This document shows, piece after piece, positions 17,327 to 26,293 of a DNA stretch of 64,000 bases. Location of the stretch: the NCBI RefSeq assembly GCF_023555055.1, contig NZ_JAMJPL010000006.1:1-64000 (forward strand), in the 5' to 3' direction. Origin of the DNA: Marinobacter sp. ATCH36 (GTDB taxonomy: Bacteria > Pseudomonadota > Gammaproteobacteria > Pseudomonadales > Oleiphilaceae). Position 1 is the stretch's first letter. Each line of letters opens with the position of its first letter. The translations under genes and the position numbers were made by a program. The notes under the pieces are model-generated. The model was not told where the DNA came from. It saw only the letters and a list, made by a program, of their open reading frames with translations, and did not search any database.

Positions 17327-17688
17327 TTAATCAACCGGAAAGCCGGGATCTTCTCACCGAGGCTCGCCAGGTACTTCTGGATTCGGTAGCCCCGGAACTG
17401 GCGGGAGAGCGCAAATACCAGGCATTGATGATCGCCAATGCCATGGGTATGGCAATACGGGAGCTTGAACAGCGCGAGCAGGGCGAGCCCGAAGAAACCG
17501 ATCAGACCGTACGTGCCTTCCTGGCGGAACGCTCGCTCGCTGTCACCTCTGAGGAGGCTGAGCCAGCCCTTGCCCGGGTCATTCGGGAGCGTGGTCTGGA
17601 TGGAGCCGACCCGGCCCTTCGCGCAGTGCTCCGGAGGCTCACGGAAGCACGGTTGCGCATCAACAACCCCGGCTATCTGAAACCGTAA
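17323..17688 (+). CDS. DUF6285 protein, LvaB-like kinase partner
   Basis: A 121-residue, helix-rich acidic protein without membrane segments or signal peptide. It begins LLTEARQVLLDSVAPEL and contains ERKYQALMIANAM, typical of DUF6285 proteins that travel with APH-type kinases and acyl-CoA dehydrogenases. LvaB of the levulinate pathway is a protein of similar size and position required with LvaA for phosphorylation of the hydroxyacyl-CoA. It overlaps the kinase gene by 4 bases (ATGA), which supports a complex with the kinase. Confidence 0.75.
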   Translation: MINQPESRDLLTEARQVLLDSVAPELAGERKYQALMIANAMGMAIRELEQREQGEPEETDQTVRAFLAERSLAVTSEEAEPALARVIRERGLDGADPALRAVLRRLTEARLRINNPGYLKP

Positions 17689-17691
17689 ACC

Positions 17692-19314
17692 ATGGATAGA
17701 ACCATGAATAAGTACAGCAATCTCGACAAGACGGCCGCCAACTTCTCCGCGTTGACGCCGCTGAGCCTGCTCCAGCGTTCAGCGCAGGTCTACCCTGACA
17801 AGCGGGCGGTCATCGATGACGACCGCACGCTGTCGTACCGGCAGTTTTATCGGCGTTGTTGTCAAATGAGCGACGCACTTCACCGCCGCGGCATTAACCC
17901 CGGCGATACCGTGGCTATCCTGTGCCCGAATAGCCACGAGATGCTCGAGTCGCACTATGCCGTTCCCATGACCGGTGCGGTGCTCAATGCGGTCAATATC
18001 CGCCTGGATGCCGCAACGCTGTCCTTCATCCTTGCACACGGCGAAGCCCGGGTGCTGTTCTACGATACCGAGTGGGAAAACCAGGTCAGGGCCGCGATAG
18101 CTGAGCTTGAAATACCTCCGTTGCTGATTGCGATCGAACGCAAAGCAGGGGCGAGCAAGGGTCTTGCCGATCTGGACTACGAGAGTCTGTTGAAAGAAGG
18201 AGACCCGGAGGCTTCCTGGCAACGGCCCACCGATGAATGGGAAGCCATCAGCCTGAATTACACATCCGGTACCACCGGCAACCCCAAGGGCGTGGTCTAC
18301 CACCATCGCGGCGCCTACCTGGCGGCGATGACCAACGCCATGGTTTTCAACATGACCGCCGAGACTGTCTACCTGTGGACCCTGCCAATGTTCCACTGCA
18401 ACGGCTGGGCCTATACCTGGGCTATTACCGCAGTGGGCGGCACTCATGTCTGCCTGCGGGAGGTGGATGCTCTTGAAATCTACCGCCGGATCGAAGACTA
18501 CGGTGTGACCCACATGTGTGGTGCTCCAGTGGTAATGAACATGATGCTGGAGGAGCTCGGGCGTGAGGGGCTGACGCTTTCTCGCCCCGCTCACTTTGCG
18601 CTGGGGGGTGCAGCTCCACCCAGCAGTGTTATCCGAAAGGCAGAGGAGATCGGCTTCCAGGTTACCCACCTGTATGGCCTGACCGAGACATTCGGCCCTT
18701 CCACACTGTGCGTGCCCCAGCCGGAATGGCACCAGCTTCCGCTGGAAGAGCGGGCGTTGAAAATGTCCCGCCAGGGCGTTCCCACCCACGGTCTGGACGA
18801 GGTTGCAGTGCTGGATATGGCCAGTGGCGAACCCGTGTCCGCAGAGGGCAACGCCATGGGTGAGATCTGTATTCGTGGCAACACTGTGATGAAGGGTTAC
18901 CTGAAAAACCCGGAAGCTACCGAGACGGCATTCAGCGATGGCTGGTTCCACACTGGTGACCTGGCTGTGATGCACCCGGATCACTATGTCGAAATCCGTG
19001 ACCGGGCCAAGGACGTGATTATCTCCGGTGGCGAGAACATCTCCAGCCTGGAAGTGGAGGAGGTTCTCTACCGCCATCCGAAAATCTCAGAAGCGGCAGT
19101 GGTGGCAATGGCCGATGACAAATGGGGCGAAGTGCCCTGTGCATTTGTCAAACCCGTTGATGACTGCGATGAACTTACCCCCGAGGAGGTTATCGCTTTT
19201 TGTCGAGAGAATATGGCGCGCTTCAAGGCGCCGAAAAAGGTGGTGTTTGGTGAGCTGCCAAAGACGGCCACTGGCAAAATCCGCAAAAACATTCTGCGGG
19301 ACTCTCTGTCCTGA
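17692..19314 (+). CDS. Acyl-CoA synthetase (AMP-forming), LvaE-like
   Basis: A full-length 540-residue acyl-CoA ligase with YTSGTTGNPKG, YGLTET, WFHTGD and the C-terminal catalytic lysine region (PKTATGKIRK). It closes the SDR-dehydrogenase-kinase-DUF6285 series and would load the substrate acid onto CoA, as LvaE does for levulinate. An alternative ATG lies 12 bases downstream at 17704, with GGATAGA before it. It is highly similar over the shared region to the truncated ligase at 110, so the two are paralogues. Transporter genes follow after 130 bases. Confidence 0.88.
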   Translation: MDRTMNKYSNLDKTAANFSALTPLSLLQRSAQVYPDKRAVIDDDRTLSYRQFYRRCCQMSDALHRRGINPGDTVAILCPNSHEMLESHYAVPMTGAVLNAVNIRLDAATLSFILAHGEARVLFYDTEWENQVRAAIAELEIPPLLIAIERKAGASKGLADLDYESLLKEGDPEASWQRPTDEWEAISLNYTSGTTGNPKGVVYHHRGAYLAAMTNAMVFNMTAETVYLWTLPMFHCNGWAYTWAITAVGGTHVCLREVDALEIYRRIEDYGVTHMCGAPVVMNMMLEELGREGLTLSRPAHFALGGAAPPSSVIRKAEEIGFQVTHLYGLTETFGPSTLCVPQPEWHQLPLEERALKMSRQGVPTHGLDEVAVLDMASGEPVSAEGNAMGEICIRGNTVMKGYLKNPEATETAFSDGWFHTGDLAVMHPDHYVEIRDRAKDVIISGGENISSLEVEEVLYRHPKISEAAVVAMADDKWGEVPCAFVKPVDDCDELTPEEVIAFCRENMARFKAPKKVVFGELPKTATGKIRKNILRDSLS

Positions 19315-19444
19315 TGATGGGGCTGACCATGGTCAGCAGGAGGTTGTGATAGAGCGAAAATACAGTCTGAACGAGGAAAGCCTGGCCTGATATCGGGCCT
19401 GCAAGTTCCAGTGACAACAAAGACAAGAACACAGGAGCATTGAC

Positions 19445-20668
19445 ATGAAAAATGTAAGCATCAAGAATTTTCTGGTTGCGATGACGGCAGCCGCGACACT
19501 GGGTACAGCTGGAACCAGTTATGCCGAGGATCCGATCCGGATCGGGGGCATGTACATTCTTTCCGGCAGTGCGGCCACCTACGGTGAATTTGCCCAGCGG
19601 GGTATCGACCTGGCAGTGGGTGAAATCAACTCTTCCGGCGGCATTCTGGGGCGTCAGGTCGAAATGATCTACGAAGACACCCAGGGCAAGGCGTCGGTCG
19701 CTATACAGGCCGCCCGCAAACTGGCTTATTCCGAAGGCGTTGATGCCCTGGTCGGGCTGGACAGTTCAGGCGTTGCCCAGGGGCTGGTTCCTACCATACC
19801 GGCTTTACAGAAACCGCTGATCATTACTCACGCCGCCACGCCGGATGTCACAGGCAATTTGTGTAATGCCTTTACCTACCGCATCAGCGTAAACGTGGCA
19901 CAGAATATGAAGGCCGCCGCTCTTGTGGCTTCAGAAACCGACGCCACCAACTGGACCACCATCGGTCCGGACTATGCCTTCGGCCATCAATCCTGGGAGT
20001 TCTTTGGTAACTATCTCAAGGATATCAAGCCGGATGTGAATCTGATGTCGGAGACCAACTTCCCGCGCTTCGGCGCCGAGGATTTCACCCCCTTCATTGA
20101 CCGAGTCATGGATTCTGACGCCGAGGGTGTTCTGATCTCCGTCTGGGGTGGTGACCTGGTGAACTTTATTCGCCAGGCCAACAACCGCGGATTCTTCGAA
20201 AAGGACCTGGAGGTTATGTTCACCGTCGGTGCTGCGACTGAAGTCCTGACGGCCCTGGGCGACGAAATGCCTGAGGGCGTGCATCTGTCCACCCGTTACT
20301 GGTACGAAGCCTATGACAACGACATGAACGCCCGCTTCGTGAAGGCTTACCTTGATGCCTACGGCAACCCACCCAGCTATAACGCACAGGGTGCCTACGC
20401 CGCGATTTATGCCTACAAGCAGGCGATGGAAGCAGCGGGTACCACTGATGGCCCTGCGGTTGCCAAGGCTCTCAGCGGCATGACCATGGAATCCCAGAAC
20501 GGCACGGTTACCTTCCGCAAAGGCGATAACCAGGCCATGGTCAGCCCCAACTGGGGAGTTTCCGGCCCTATGCATCCGGAGCACGGCATCCGCACGTTGA
20601 CCAACCTGCAGATCTTTGACGGCGAAGAAGTAGCCCGCACCATCGAGGAAACCGGTTGCAAGCTTTGA
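19445..20668 (+). CDS. Branched-chain-type ABC transporter substrate-binding protein
   Basis: A 407-residue periplasmic type I binding protein (Peripla_BP_6). A signal peptide with a hydrophobic core ends at SYA before EDPIRIGG. The early IRIGGMYILSGSAATYG motif is typical of HAAT receptors. It starts at an ATG behind ACAGGAG. It is the receptor for the importer encoded by the next four genes. HAAT systems carry branched amino acids but also amides, aromatic acids and short carboxylates. The surrounding acyl-CoA genes favour a carboxylate. Confidence 0.88.
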   Translation: MKNVSIKNFLVAMTAAATLGTAGTSYAEDPIRIGGMYILSGSAATYGEFAQRGIDLAVGEINSSGGILGRQVEMIYEDTQGKASVAIQAARKLAYSEGVDALVGLDSSGVAQGLVPTIPALQKPLIITHAATPDVTGNLCNAFTYRISVNVAQNMKAAALVASETDATNWTTIGPDYAFGHQSWEFFGNYLKDIKPDVNLMSETNFPRFGAEDFTPFIDRVMDSDAEGVLISVWGGDLVNFIRQANNRGFFEKDLEVMFTVGAATEVLTALGDEMPEGVHLSTRYWYEAYDNDMNARFVKAYLDAYGNPPSYNAQGAYAAIYAYKQAMEAAGTTDGPAVAKALSGMTMESQNGTVTFRKGDNQAMVSPNWGVSGPMHPEHGIRTLTNLQIFDGEEVARTIEETGCKL

Positions 20669-20693
20669 CCTGACGGTTGTTTTTTATGCTTGC

Positions 20694-20717
20694 CGTGGCG
20701 CCTTTCGGGGCGCCACG
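20694..20717 (+). terminator. Intercistronic hairpin after the binding-protein gene
   Basis: A perfect 9-bp GC-rich stem (CGTGGCGCC / GGCGCCACG) with a 6-base loop sits between the binding protein and the first permease gene. No T run follows, so it is more likely a partial terminator or 3' mRNA stabiliser than a full terminator. Such hairpins are common where the binding protein must be made in excess over the membrane components. Confidence 0.65.
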
Positions 20718-20746
20718 AAACCGGCCTAACCTAATTGAGGTAATCC

Positions 20747-21616
20747 ATGTCTGGCATCGGAGCGGCGTTGCTGAATAGTCTCGATATCGGGCTGCTGCTG
20801 TTCATCATCGCAGTGGGCCTGAATATCATATTCGGTGTGCTTAACATTATTAACTTTGCCCACGGGGCACTCTACATGCTGGGGGCCTACCTGGCCTTCA
20901 CCCTTATCAACCTGGCGGGTATGCCTTTCTGGGCGGCCCTGCTGCTGGCGCCAATAGGCGTCGTCATTCTGGCGGTAATCATCGACCGGGTCCTGTTGCG
21001 CTTCATCTATTCCCGGGATGTGGCAGACAGCCTGCTACTGACCTTCGCCATCCTGCTGATGATCAACGAGAGTGTGCGGATGATCTGGGGTAGTGGCATT
21101 CATGTGGTACAGCCACCGGATCTGCTTTCCGGTTCGGTGCAACTGCTGGGCAGTTCCGTTGCCACCTACAGCCTGTTTGTAATTGTTATTGGCCTGCTGT
21201 TGCTTGCGGGTCTCTGGTACCTGTTCAACCGCACCCGCATCGGCCGCATCATGCGCGCAGCGGCACTGGACCGGGACATGGCCGAGGCGCTTTGCATCAA
21301 CACCCGTCTGGTGGTCACCGGTGTTTTTGCCTTTGGTGCCTGGCTGGCCGCCGTTGGCGGTGTGATGGCGGCGCCCATGCGTGCGCTGGATCCAGGCATG
21401 GGCGACAAGATCATTATCGAGTCGTTCATTGTGGTGGTGATCGGGGGTCTGGGCAGTTTCCCGGGTGCCTTGATCGGCGCCCTTATCCTGGGACTGATTC
21501 ACGGGTTTGGCGGACGTTACCTGCCGGAAGTGAACATGCTATTGCCGTTCGTGGGTATGGCTCTGGTTCTGTTGTTCAAACCACATGGCATTATGGGTAA
21601 AGGGGCTAACGCATGA
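20747..21616 (+). CDS. ABC transporter permease, LivH-type
   Basis: This 289-residue membrane protein has about eight hydrophobic segments. It carries the LivH-family motif GLNIIFGVLNIINFAHGALYMLGAY near residue 24 (given in part) and a conserved cytoplasmic loop EALCIN. It forms one half of the HAAT import channel. Its stop overlaps the start of the LivM-type permease by four bases (ATGA). Confidence 0.9.
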   Translation: MSGIGAALLNSLDIGLLLFIIAVGLNIIFGVLNIINFAHGALYMLGAYLAFTLINLAGMPFWAALLLAPIGVVILAVIIDRVLLRFIYSRDVADSLLLTFAILLMINESVRMIWGSGIHVVQPPDLLSGSVQLLGSSVATYSLFVIVIGLLLLAGLWYLFNRTRIGRIMRAAALDRDMAEALCINTRLVVTGVFAFGAWLAAVGGVMAAPMRALDPGMGDKIIIESFIVVVIGGLGSFPGALIGALILGLIHGFGGRYLPEVNMLLPFVGMALVLLFKPHGIMGKGANA

Positions 21617-22560
21617 AGACCAAAGTTCTTATGGCCATTCTGGCTGCGGTGATTGCGGGGCTGATTGCGGTGCCCTGGATTGCTTCCTATTTCTATGTGT
21701 TTATCTTTACCGAAATCCTGATCCTGGGCCTGTTCGCCGCCAGCTTCAACCTGATCTTTGGCTACACCGGCATGCTGAGCTTCGGGCATGCGGCCTTCTT
21801 CGGTATCGGTGCTTACGCCATGGCCCTGATACTTATCCACCTGGAGTGGCCGTTCCTGGTCAGTCTGCTGGTTTCCATGGGTGCGTCTGCGCTACTGGCA
21901 CTGGTGATTGGCTTCCTGAGCGTACGGCTCAATGAGGTGTACTTTGCCATGCTCACCCTGGCTTTTGGCATGATGGTTTTTGCCATCGCCTATCAGTGGC
22001 GCTCGGTGACCAACGGCAGTGACGGCCTTGCCGGGTTTACCCTGGGGTCTTTCGGGCTCGGCCTTGATCTGACCCTGGCCAATCCGTCGGTCTATTACCA
22101 TGTGGTGCTGGGTATCGTGGCAATTGCCTCGATCGTGCTTTACCTGATCTGTCGCAGTTCTTTTGGTATGACGCTCAAGGCCATTCGACAAAATCCCGAG
22201 CGGGTATCCTTTGCCGGGCTGAACGTACGAACCTACCGTCTGGTGGCTTTCGTCATCGGGGGTACTTTCGCTGGCCTGACCGGCGGTCTGATCGCACCGT
22301 TTCTGCGGGTGGCGAGCCCGGAACTTCTGCACTGGTCCATGTCTGCCGAACCGATACTGATGGCGATCCTCGGCGGTACCGGGTACTTCCTGGGTCCGTT
22401 CATCGGGGCTGCGGCGTTTGTATTGCTGGAAACCGTGATCACCACCTATACCCAGGCCTGGATGCTGGTTCTGGGTATCATCCTGGCGGTGATGGTGATC
22501 TTCTTCCGCAAGGGGCTGCTGGGCACCGTCATTGACTGGTGGATGGAGGTGAAGAAATGA
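21613..22560 (+). CDS. ABC transporter permease, LivM-type
   Basis: This 315-residue membrane protein has multiple hydrophobic segments and the LivM signature FGYTGMLSFGHAAFFGIGAY near residue 52. The cytoplasmic coupling loop AIRQNPERVSFAGLN lies near residue 193. It pairs with the LivH-type permease. Its last codons overlap the ATG of the ATPase at 22557. Confidence 0.9.
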   Translation: MKTKVLMAILAAVIAGLIAVPWIASYFYVFIFTEILILGLFAASFNLIFGYTGMLSFGHAAFFGIGAYAMALILIHLEWPFLVSLLVSMGASALLALVIGFLSVRLNEVYFAMLTLAFGMMVFAIAYQWRSVTNGSDGLAGFTLGSFGLGLDLTLANPSVYYHVVLGIVAIASIVLYLICRSSFGMTLKAIRQNPERVSFAGLNVRTYRLVAFVIGGTFAGLTGGLIAPFLRVASPELLHWSMSAEPILMAILGGTGYFLGPFIGAAAFVLLETVITTYTQAWMLVLGIILAVMVIFFRKGLLGTVIDWWMEVKK

Positions 22561-23339
22561 GCAATCCGGTCCTTACCATTGCTAACCTGACCAAGAGATT
22601 TGGCGGAGTCACCGCGGTCTCCGACATCAATCTGGAAGTCATGCCCAAGGAAACCATCGCCATTATCGGTCCTAATGGTGCCGGCAAGACCACCTTCTAC
22701 AATATGGTGTCCGGGCGGATGCGGCCAACTGAAGGCAATATCGTGCTGGACGGCAAGGATATCACCGGCCTGCCACCCCACAAGATCAGCCGGCTGGGCG
22801 TATCCCGGTCCTTTCAGATCAATAACATATTTCCGGAAATGACCGTGCAGGAGAACGTGGAAGTGGTTCTGTCGGCCTATCATGGCCACAGCCGCAGGCT
22901 GTTCAACATTGCTTCCCGCAATACCGAAATCCAGCAGGAAGCGGTCGAGTTTCTGAAGCGCCTGGGGATTGAAGACCTGAAGGGGCAGCGTGCCGAAGTC
23001 ATCAGCTACGGCGACAAGCGATTGCTGGAAATCGCCATGGTGCTGGCGACACAACCCAAGCTGGTCCTGCTGGATGAACCCACCGCCGGCATGACCCCGG
23101 ATGAAACCCGGCGAACCACCCGGCTGATCAAGAAGCTTGCGGATAGTGGCGACTACACATTCATGATCACCGAGCACGATATGGACGTGGTCTTCAACCT
23201 GGCGGACCGGATTCTGGTCATGCACCGTGGTGAAAAGCTTTTTGCGGGTTCACCCGAGGAAGTGAAGAATAATCCGGAAGTTCGTACCGCCTACCTGGGT
23301 GAGGAAGACGATGAGGCAGTCGAGGAGGCCAACCAATGA
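22557..23339 (+). CDS. ABC transporter ATP-binding protein, LivG-type
   Basis: This 260-residue ATPase has Walker A GPNGAGKTT and Walker B LVLLDEPTAGM. The signature region reads SYGDKRLLEIA, as in LivG proteins. The start at ATG 22557 overlaps the LivM stop (ATGA) and has GGAGGTGAAG upstream; an in-frame GTG 18 bases earlier is less likely. It powers the HAAT importer together with the LivF-type protein that overlaps its 3' end. Confidence 0.9.
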   Translation: MSNPVLTIANLTKRFGGVTAVSDINLEVMPKETIAIIGPNGAGKTTFYNMVSGRMRPTEGNIVLDGKDITGLPPHKISRLGVSRSFQINNIFPEMTVQENVEVVLSAYHGHSRRLFNIASRNTEIQQEAVEFLKRLGIEDLKGQRAEVISYGDKRLLEIAMVLATQPKLVLLDEPTAGMTPDETRRTTRLIKKLADSGDYTFMITEHDMDVVFNLADRILVMHRGEKLFAGSPEEVKNNPEVRTAYLGEEDDEAVEEANQ

Positions 23340-24040
23340 TTCTTGATGTTCGCAATATCCAGACGTTCTACGGCGAGAGCCAGGCGTTGCAGGGTGTTAC
23401 CCTTCAGCTTGAAGCTGGCGAGACGGTTTGCATACTCGGCCGCAACGGCGCGGGAAAGAGCACCACTCTGAAAAGTATTATGGGCCTGACCCCTCCGCGG
23501 TCCGGAGAGGTGATCTATGACGGCAAGCCGGTGCAGGGCTGGCCAGCCCACCGGATTGCTCGCGCCGGCATCGGTTATGTGCCGGAAGATCGCCGTATAT
23601 TTCCCGGGCTGACAGTGCGGGACAATCTGGATGTGGCCGCCTATCAACGCAAAGGCAGTACTGCCCGCTGGACGGTTGATGGCATCCTCGATAAATACGA
23701 GATGCTGGGTGAGCGGGCGGATCAGGACGGTGCCACCCTGTCAGGTGGCCAGCAACAGATGCTGGCGGTAGCGCGCTCGCTGATGATTCAGCCCAGGCTA
23801 CTGCTGCTGGACGAGCCCAATGAAGGCCTGGCCCCGGTCATCGTGCAGCAGATTGGTGAGCTGATTGATGATCTGAGCCAGACCACAACCATCCTGTTTA
23901 CCGACCAGAGCGTGCGATTTGCTCTCAAGCATGCCCAGCGGGCCTATATCCTCGAGAAGGGCCAGGTGGTGCACGAGGCGACCAGTGATGAGTTGCGGGC
24001 TGACCAGGCTACCCAGGACCGATTCCTGTCAGTGGCATAA
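23336..24040 (+). CDS. ABC transporter ATP-binding protein, LivF-type
   Basis: This 234-residue ATPase has Walker A GRNGAGKST, the ABC signature LSGGQQQMLA and Walker B LLLLDEPNEGLAP. It is translationally coupled to the preceding LivG-type gene by an ATGA overlap. It completes a full five-component HAAT transporter (receptor, two permeases, two ATPases). Confidence 0.9.
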   Translation: MILDVRNIQTFYGESQALQGVTLQLEAGETVCILGRNGAGKSTTLKSIMGLTPPRSGEVIYDGKPVQGWPAHRIARAGIGYVPEDRRIFPGLTVRDNLDVAAYQRKGSTARWTVDGILDKYEMLGERADQDGATLSGGQQQMLAVARSLMIQPRLLLLDEPNEGLAPVIVQQIGELIDDLSQTTTILFTDQSVRFALKHAQRAYILEKGQVVHEATSDELRADQATQDRFLSVA

Positions 24041-24085
24041 CCTGGCGTATAATCCCCGCCGCAGGAGCAGAGGGGCGTGGTAGCT

Positions 24086-24769
24086 ATGATCAAGAATTAC
24101 GAAGCATTCCGTGGTGAACTGAGCATGTCCAAGGAGGATGTGATTCGTGATGTTTACCGTCAGAACAAGGAACGAATCAGCATCAAGAAGGAGGCGACGG
24201 CGGTCAAGAACCTGACCCGTATCATTGATTCGACCCTGCGCCTGGCCAACTTCAAGGGTTTCCATGCCATGACGCTGAGGGATCTGTGCGCGGATTCCGG
24301 ATTAAGTATGGGTGGGCTCTATGCCTACATTCGCAACAAGGACGACCTGATTCACCTGATTCAGAGCCACGGGTTCATTATCACGCGCCGGACGCTGCTC
24401 CATTACACTGGGGAGGTCCGGGATGTGCGTGATCGTTTGTTCGCCGCGATCAAGGCGCATCTTTATCTGAGTGAGCTGATGCGGGCCTGGTTCTACTTTT
24501 CCTACATGGAAGCGAAAAGCCTGCCGACTGAAGAAAAGCGAGATGCGGTTGCCATCGAGCTGGAGATCGAAGAGATCTTCCTGGCAGTCATTGAAGACGG
24601 CATCGAAGCCGGGGTTTACCGCTCAAGAAACGCGCGTCTTGTGGCCTCAATGATCAAAGCCCTGTTGCAGGACTGGTACCTGAAACGCAGGAAATACCGC
24701 GATCAGAATGTTGCCGTTGACGACTACGCTGTGTTTGTCAGGGATGTGATTGAAAGCTATTTACTCTGA
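24086..24769 (+). CDS. TetR-family transcriptional regulator
   Basis: A regulator of about 227 residues. An N-terminal helix-turn-helix (MTLRDLCADSGLSMGGLYAYIRNKDDL) lies after an unusually long leader of about 60 residues. The C-terminal part is all-helical and ligand-binding. The ATG at 24086 is preferred over an upstream GTG at 24077; ATG 24125 is also possible. It is the only regulator inside the Lva-like/HAAT cluster, so it probably senses an acyl-CoA or the substrate. The palindrome in the 14236 promoter is a candidate target. Confidence 0.85.
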   Translation: MIKNYEAFRGELSMSKEDVIRDVYRQNKERISIKKEATAVKNLTRIIDSTLRLANFKGFHAMTLRDLCADSGLSMGGLYAYIRNKDDLIHLIQSHGFIITRRTLLHYTGEVRDVRDRLFAAIKAHLYLSELMRAWFYFSYMEAKSLPTEEKRDAVAIELEIEEIFLAVIEDGIEAGVYRSRNARLVASMIKALLQDWYLKRRKYRDQNVAVDDYAVFVRDVIESYLL

Positions 24770-24799
24770 GGGTGTGGACGCCCTCCTGTGAGGACTGTG

Positions 24800-26269
24800 A
24801 TGACTATCAGGTTGACGAATTCTGAACTTTTGCGCGAAAGCGCCTACATTAACGGCGAATGGGTCCAGGCGAGCTCGGGCAACCGGCTTGCGGTGACGAA
24901 TCCGGCCAATGGTGAACATCTGGCTAATGTGCCGGATATGAATGCTGAAGATGCCCGTCAGGCCATTCGGGCGGCCGAAGCGGCGTGGCCGGATTGGCGT
25001 GCCCGCCCAGCCAAAGAGCGGGCAGGTATTATGCGCCGGTGGTTCGACCTGGTGATGCAACATCAGGAAGATCTGGCCCGGCTGATGACTGCAGAGCAGG
25101 GCAAGCCGCTGGCTGAAGCCCGGGGTGAGGTGGGCTACGGTGCCAGCTTTATCGAGTGGTTTGCCGAGGAAGCCAAGCGGGCGTATGGCGACGTTATCCC
25201 GGGCCATGGCCGGGATAAGCGTATTGTAGTGATCAAGCAGCCCATAGGGGTGGTGGCGGCGATCACACCCTGGAACTTCCCGGTGGCCATGATCACCCGC
25301 AAAGTTGCCCCGGCCCTCGCCGCCGGCTGCCCAGTGGTGGTGAAACCGGCGGAGGATACGCCTCTGTGCGCTCTCGCTCTCGCGGTGCTGGCGGAGGAGG
25401 CGGGTATTCCCCCGGGTATTGTCAATATCATTACCTGCTCGAAGGCCCGGGCGCCAGAGGTGGGTGAAGAGTTGACCACCAACCCGATCGTTCGCAAGGT
25501 TTCGTTTACGGGTTCCACACCGGTCGGCAAACTGCTGATGCGCCAGGCCAGCGGCACGGTCAAAAAGGTGAGTCTGGAATTGGGTGGCAATGCCCCGTTT
25601 ATCGTGTTTGACGACGCCGATCTCGATGCCGCCGTGGCCGGACTGATGGCTTCCAAGTACCGCAATACCGGGCAGACCTGCGTCTGCGCCAACCGTGTCT
25701 ACGTTCAGTCCGGTGTGTATGACCAATTTGTTGAAAAGCTGAAAGAAGCGGTCGGTAAACTGGTAGTGGGCGCCGGTCTCGAAGGTGACACCCACCAGGG
25801 CCCGCTGATCAACCAGGCAGCCCTGGACAAGGTCACACGGCATATCGCCGATGCCACCGGTAAGGGCGCCAAGGTGGCGTTGGGGGGCAGCACACACGCG
25901 CTAGGTGGCACCTTCTTCGAGCCGACCATTCTTACCGATGTTACTCAGGACATGCTGGTGGCCAGTGAGGAGACCTTCGGGCCGGTAGCGCCGTTGTTCC
26001 GGTTTGATACCGAAGAGCAGGCGATTGCTATGGCCAATGACTCGGAATTTGGTTTGGCGGCGTACTTCTACAGCAACGACATCCGGCGTATCTGGCACGT
26101 GGCTGAGGCCCTGGAAACTGGCATGATCGGTATCAACGATGGGATCATTTCCACAGAAGCGGCTCCGTTTGGCGGCGTCAAGGAAAGCGGCCTTGGCCGG
26201 GAAGGTTCCCGGTATGGCCTGGATGAGTTCATGGAGATCAAATATCTATGTCTCGGTGGCATGCGCTAA
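24800..26269 (+). CDS. NAD(P)-dependent succinate/glutarate-semialdehyde dehydrogenase
   Basis: This 489-residue aldehyde dehydrogenase of the GabD/DavD type has catalytic Cys294 (GQTCVCANR) and general base Glu260 (LELGGNAP). Its neighbours are a TetR gene and a class III CoA-transferase very like glutarate CoA-transferases. Oxidation of a C4 or C5 semialdehyde to succinate or glutarate is therefore likely. The ATG at 24800 is chosen over the in-frame GTG 12 bases upstream. A weak hairpin spanning 24768-24785 separates it from the TetR stop. Exact substrate length cannot be read from sequence. Confidence 0.85.
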   Translation: MTIRLTNSELLRESAYINGEWVQASSGNRLAVTNPANGEHLANVPDMNAEDARQAIRAAEAAWPDWRARPAKERAGIMRRWFDLVMQHQEDLARLMTAEQGKPLAEARGEVGYGASFIEWFAEEAKRAYGDVIPGHGRDKRIVVIKQPIGVVAAITPWNFPVAMITRKVAPALAAGCPVVVKPAEDTPLCALALAVLAEEAGIPPGIVNIITCSKARAPEVGEELTTNPIVRKVSFTGSTPVGKLLMRQASGTVKKVSLELGGNAPFIVFDDADLDAAVAGLMASKYRNTGQTCVCANRVYVQSGVYDQFVEKLKEAVGKLVVGAGLEGDTHQGPLINQAALDKVTRHIADATGKGAKVALGGSTHALGGTFFEPTILTDVTQDMLVASEETFGPVAPLFRFDTEEQAIAMANDSEFGLAAYFYSNDIRRIWHVAEALETGMIGINDGIISTEAAPFGGVKESGLGREGSRYGLDEFMEIKYLCLGGMR

Positions 26270-26293
26270 CCTCCCGCTAACAAGGACAACCTG

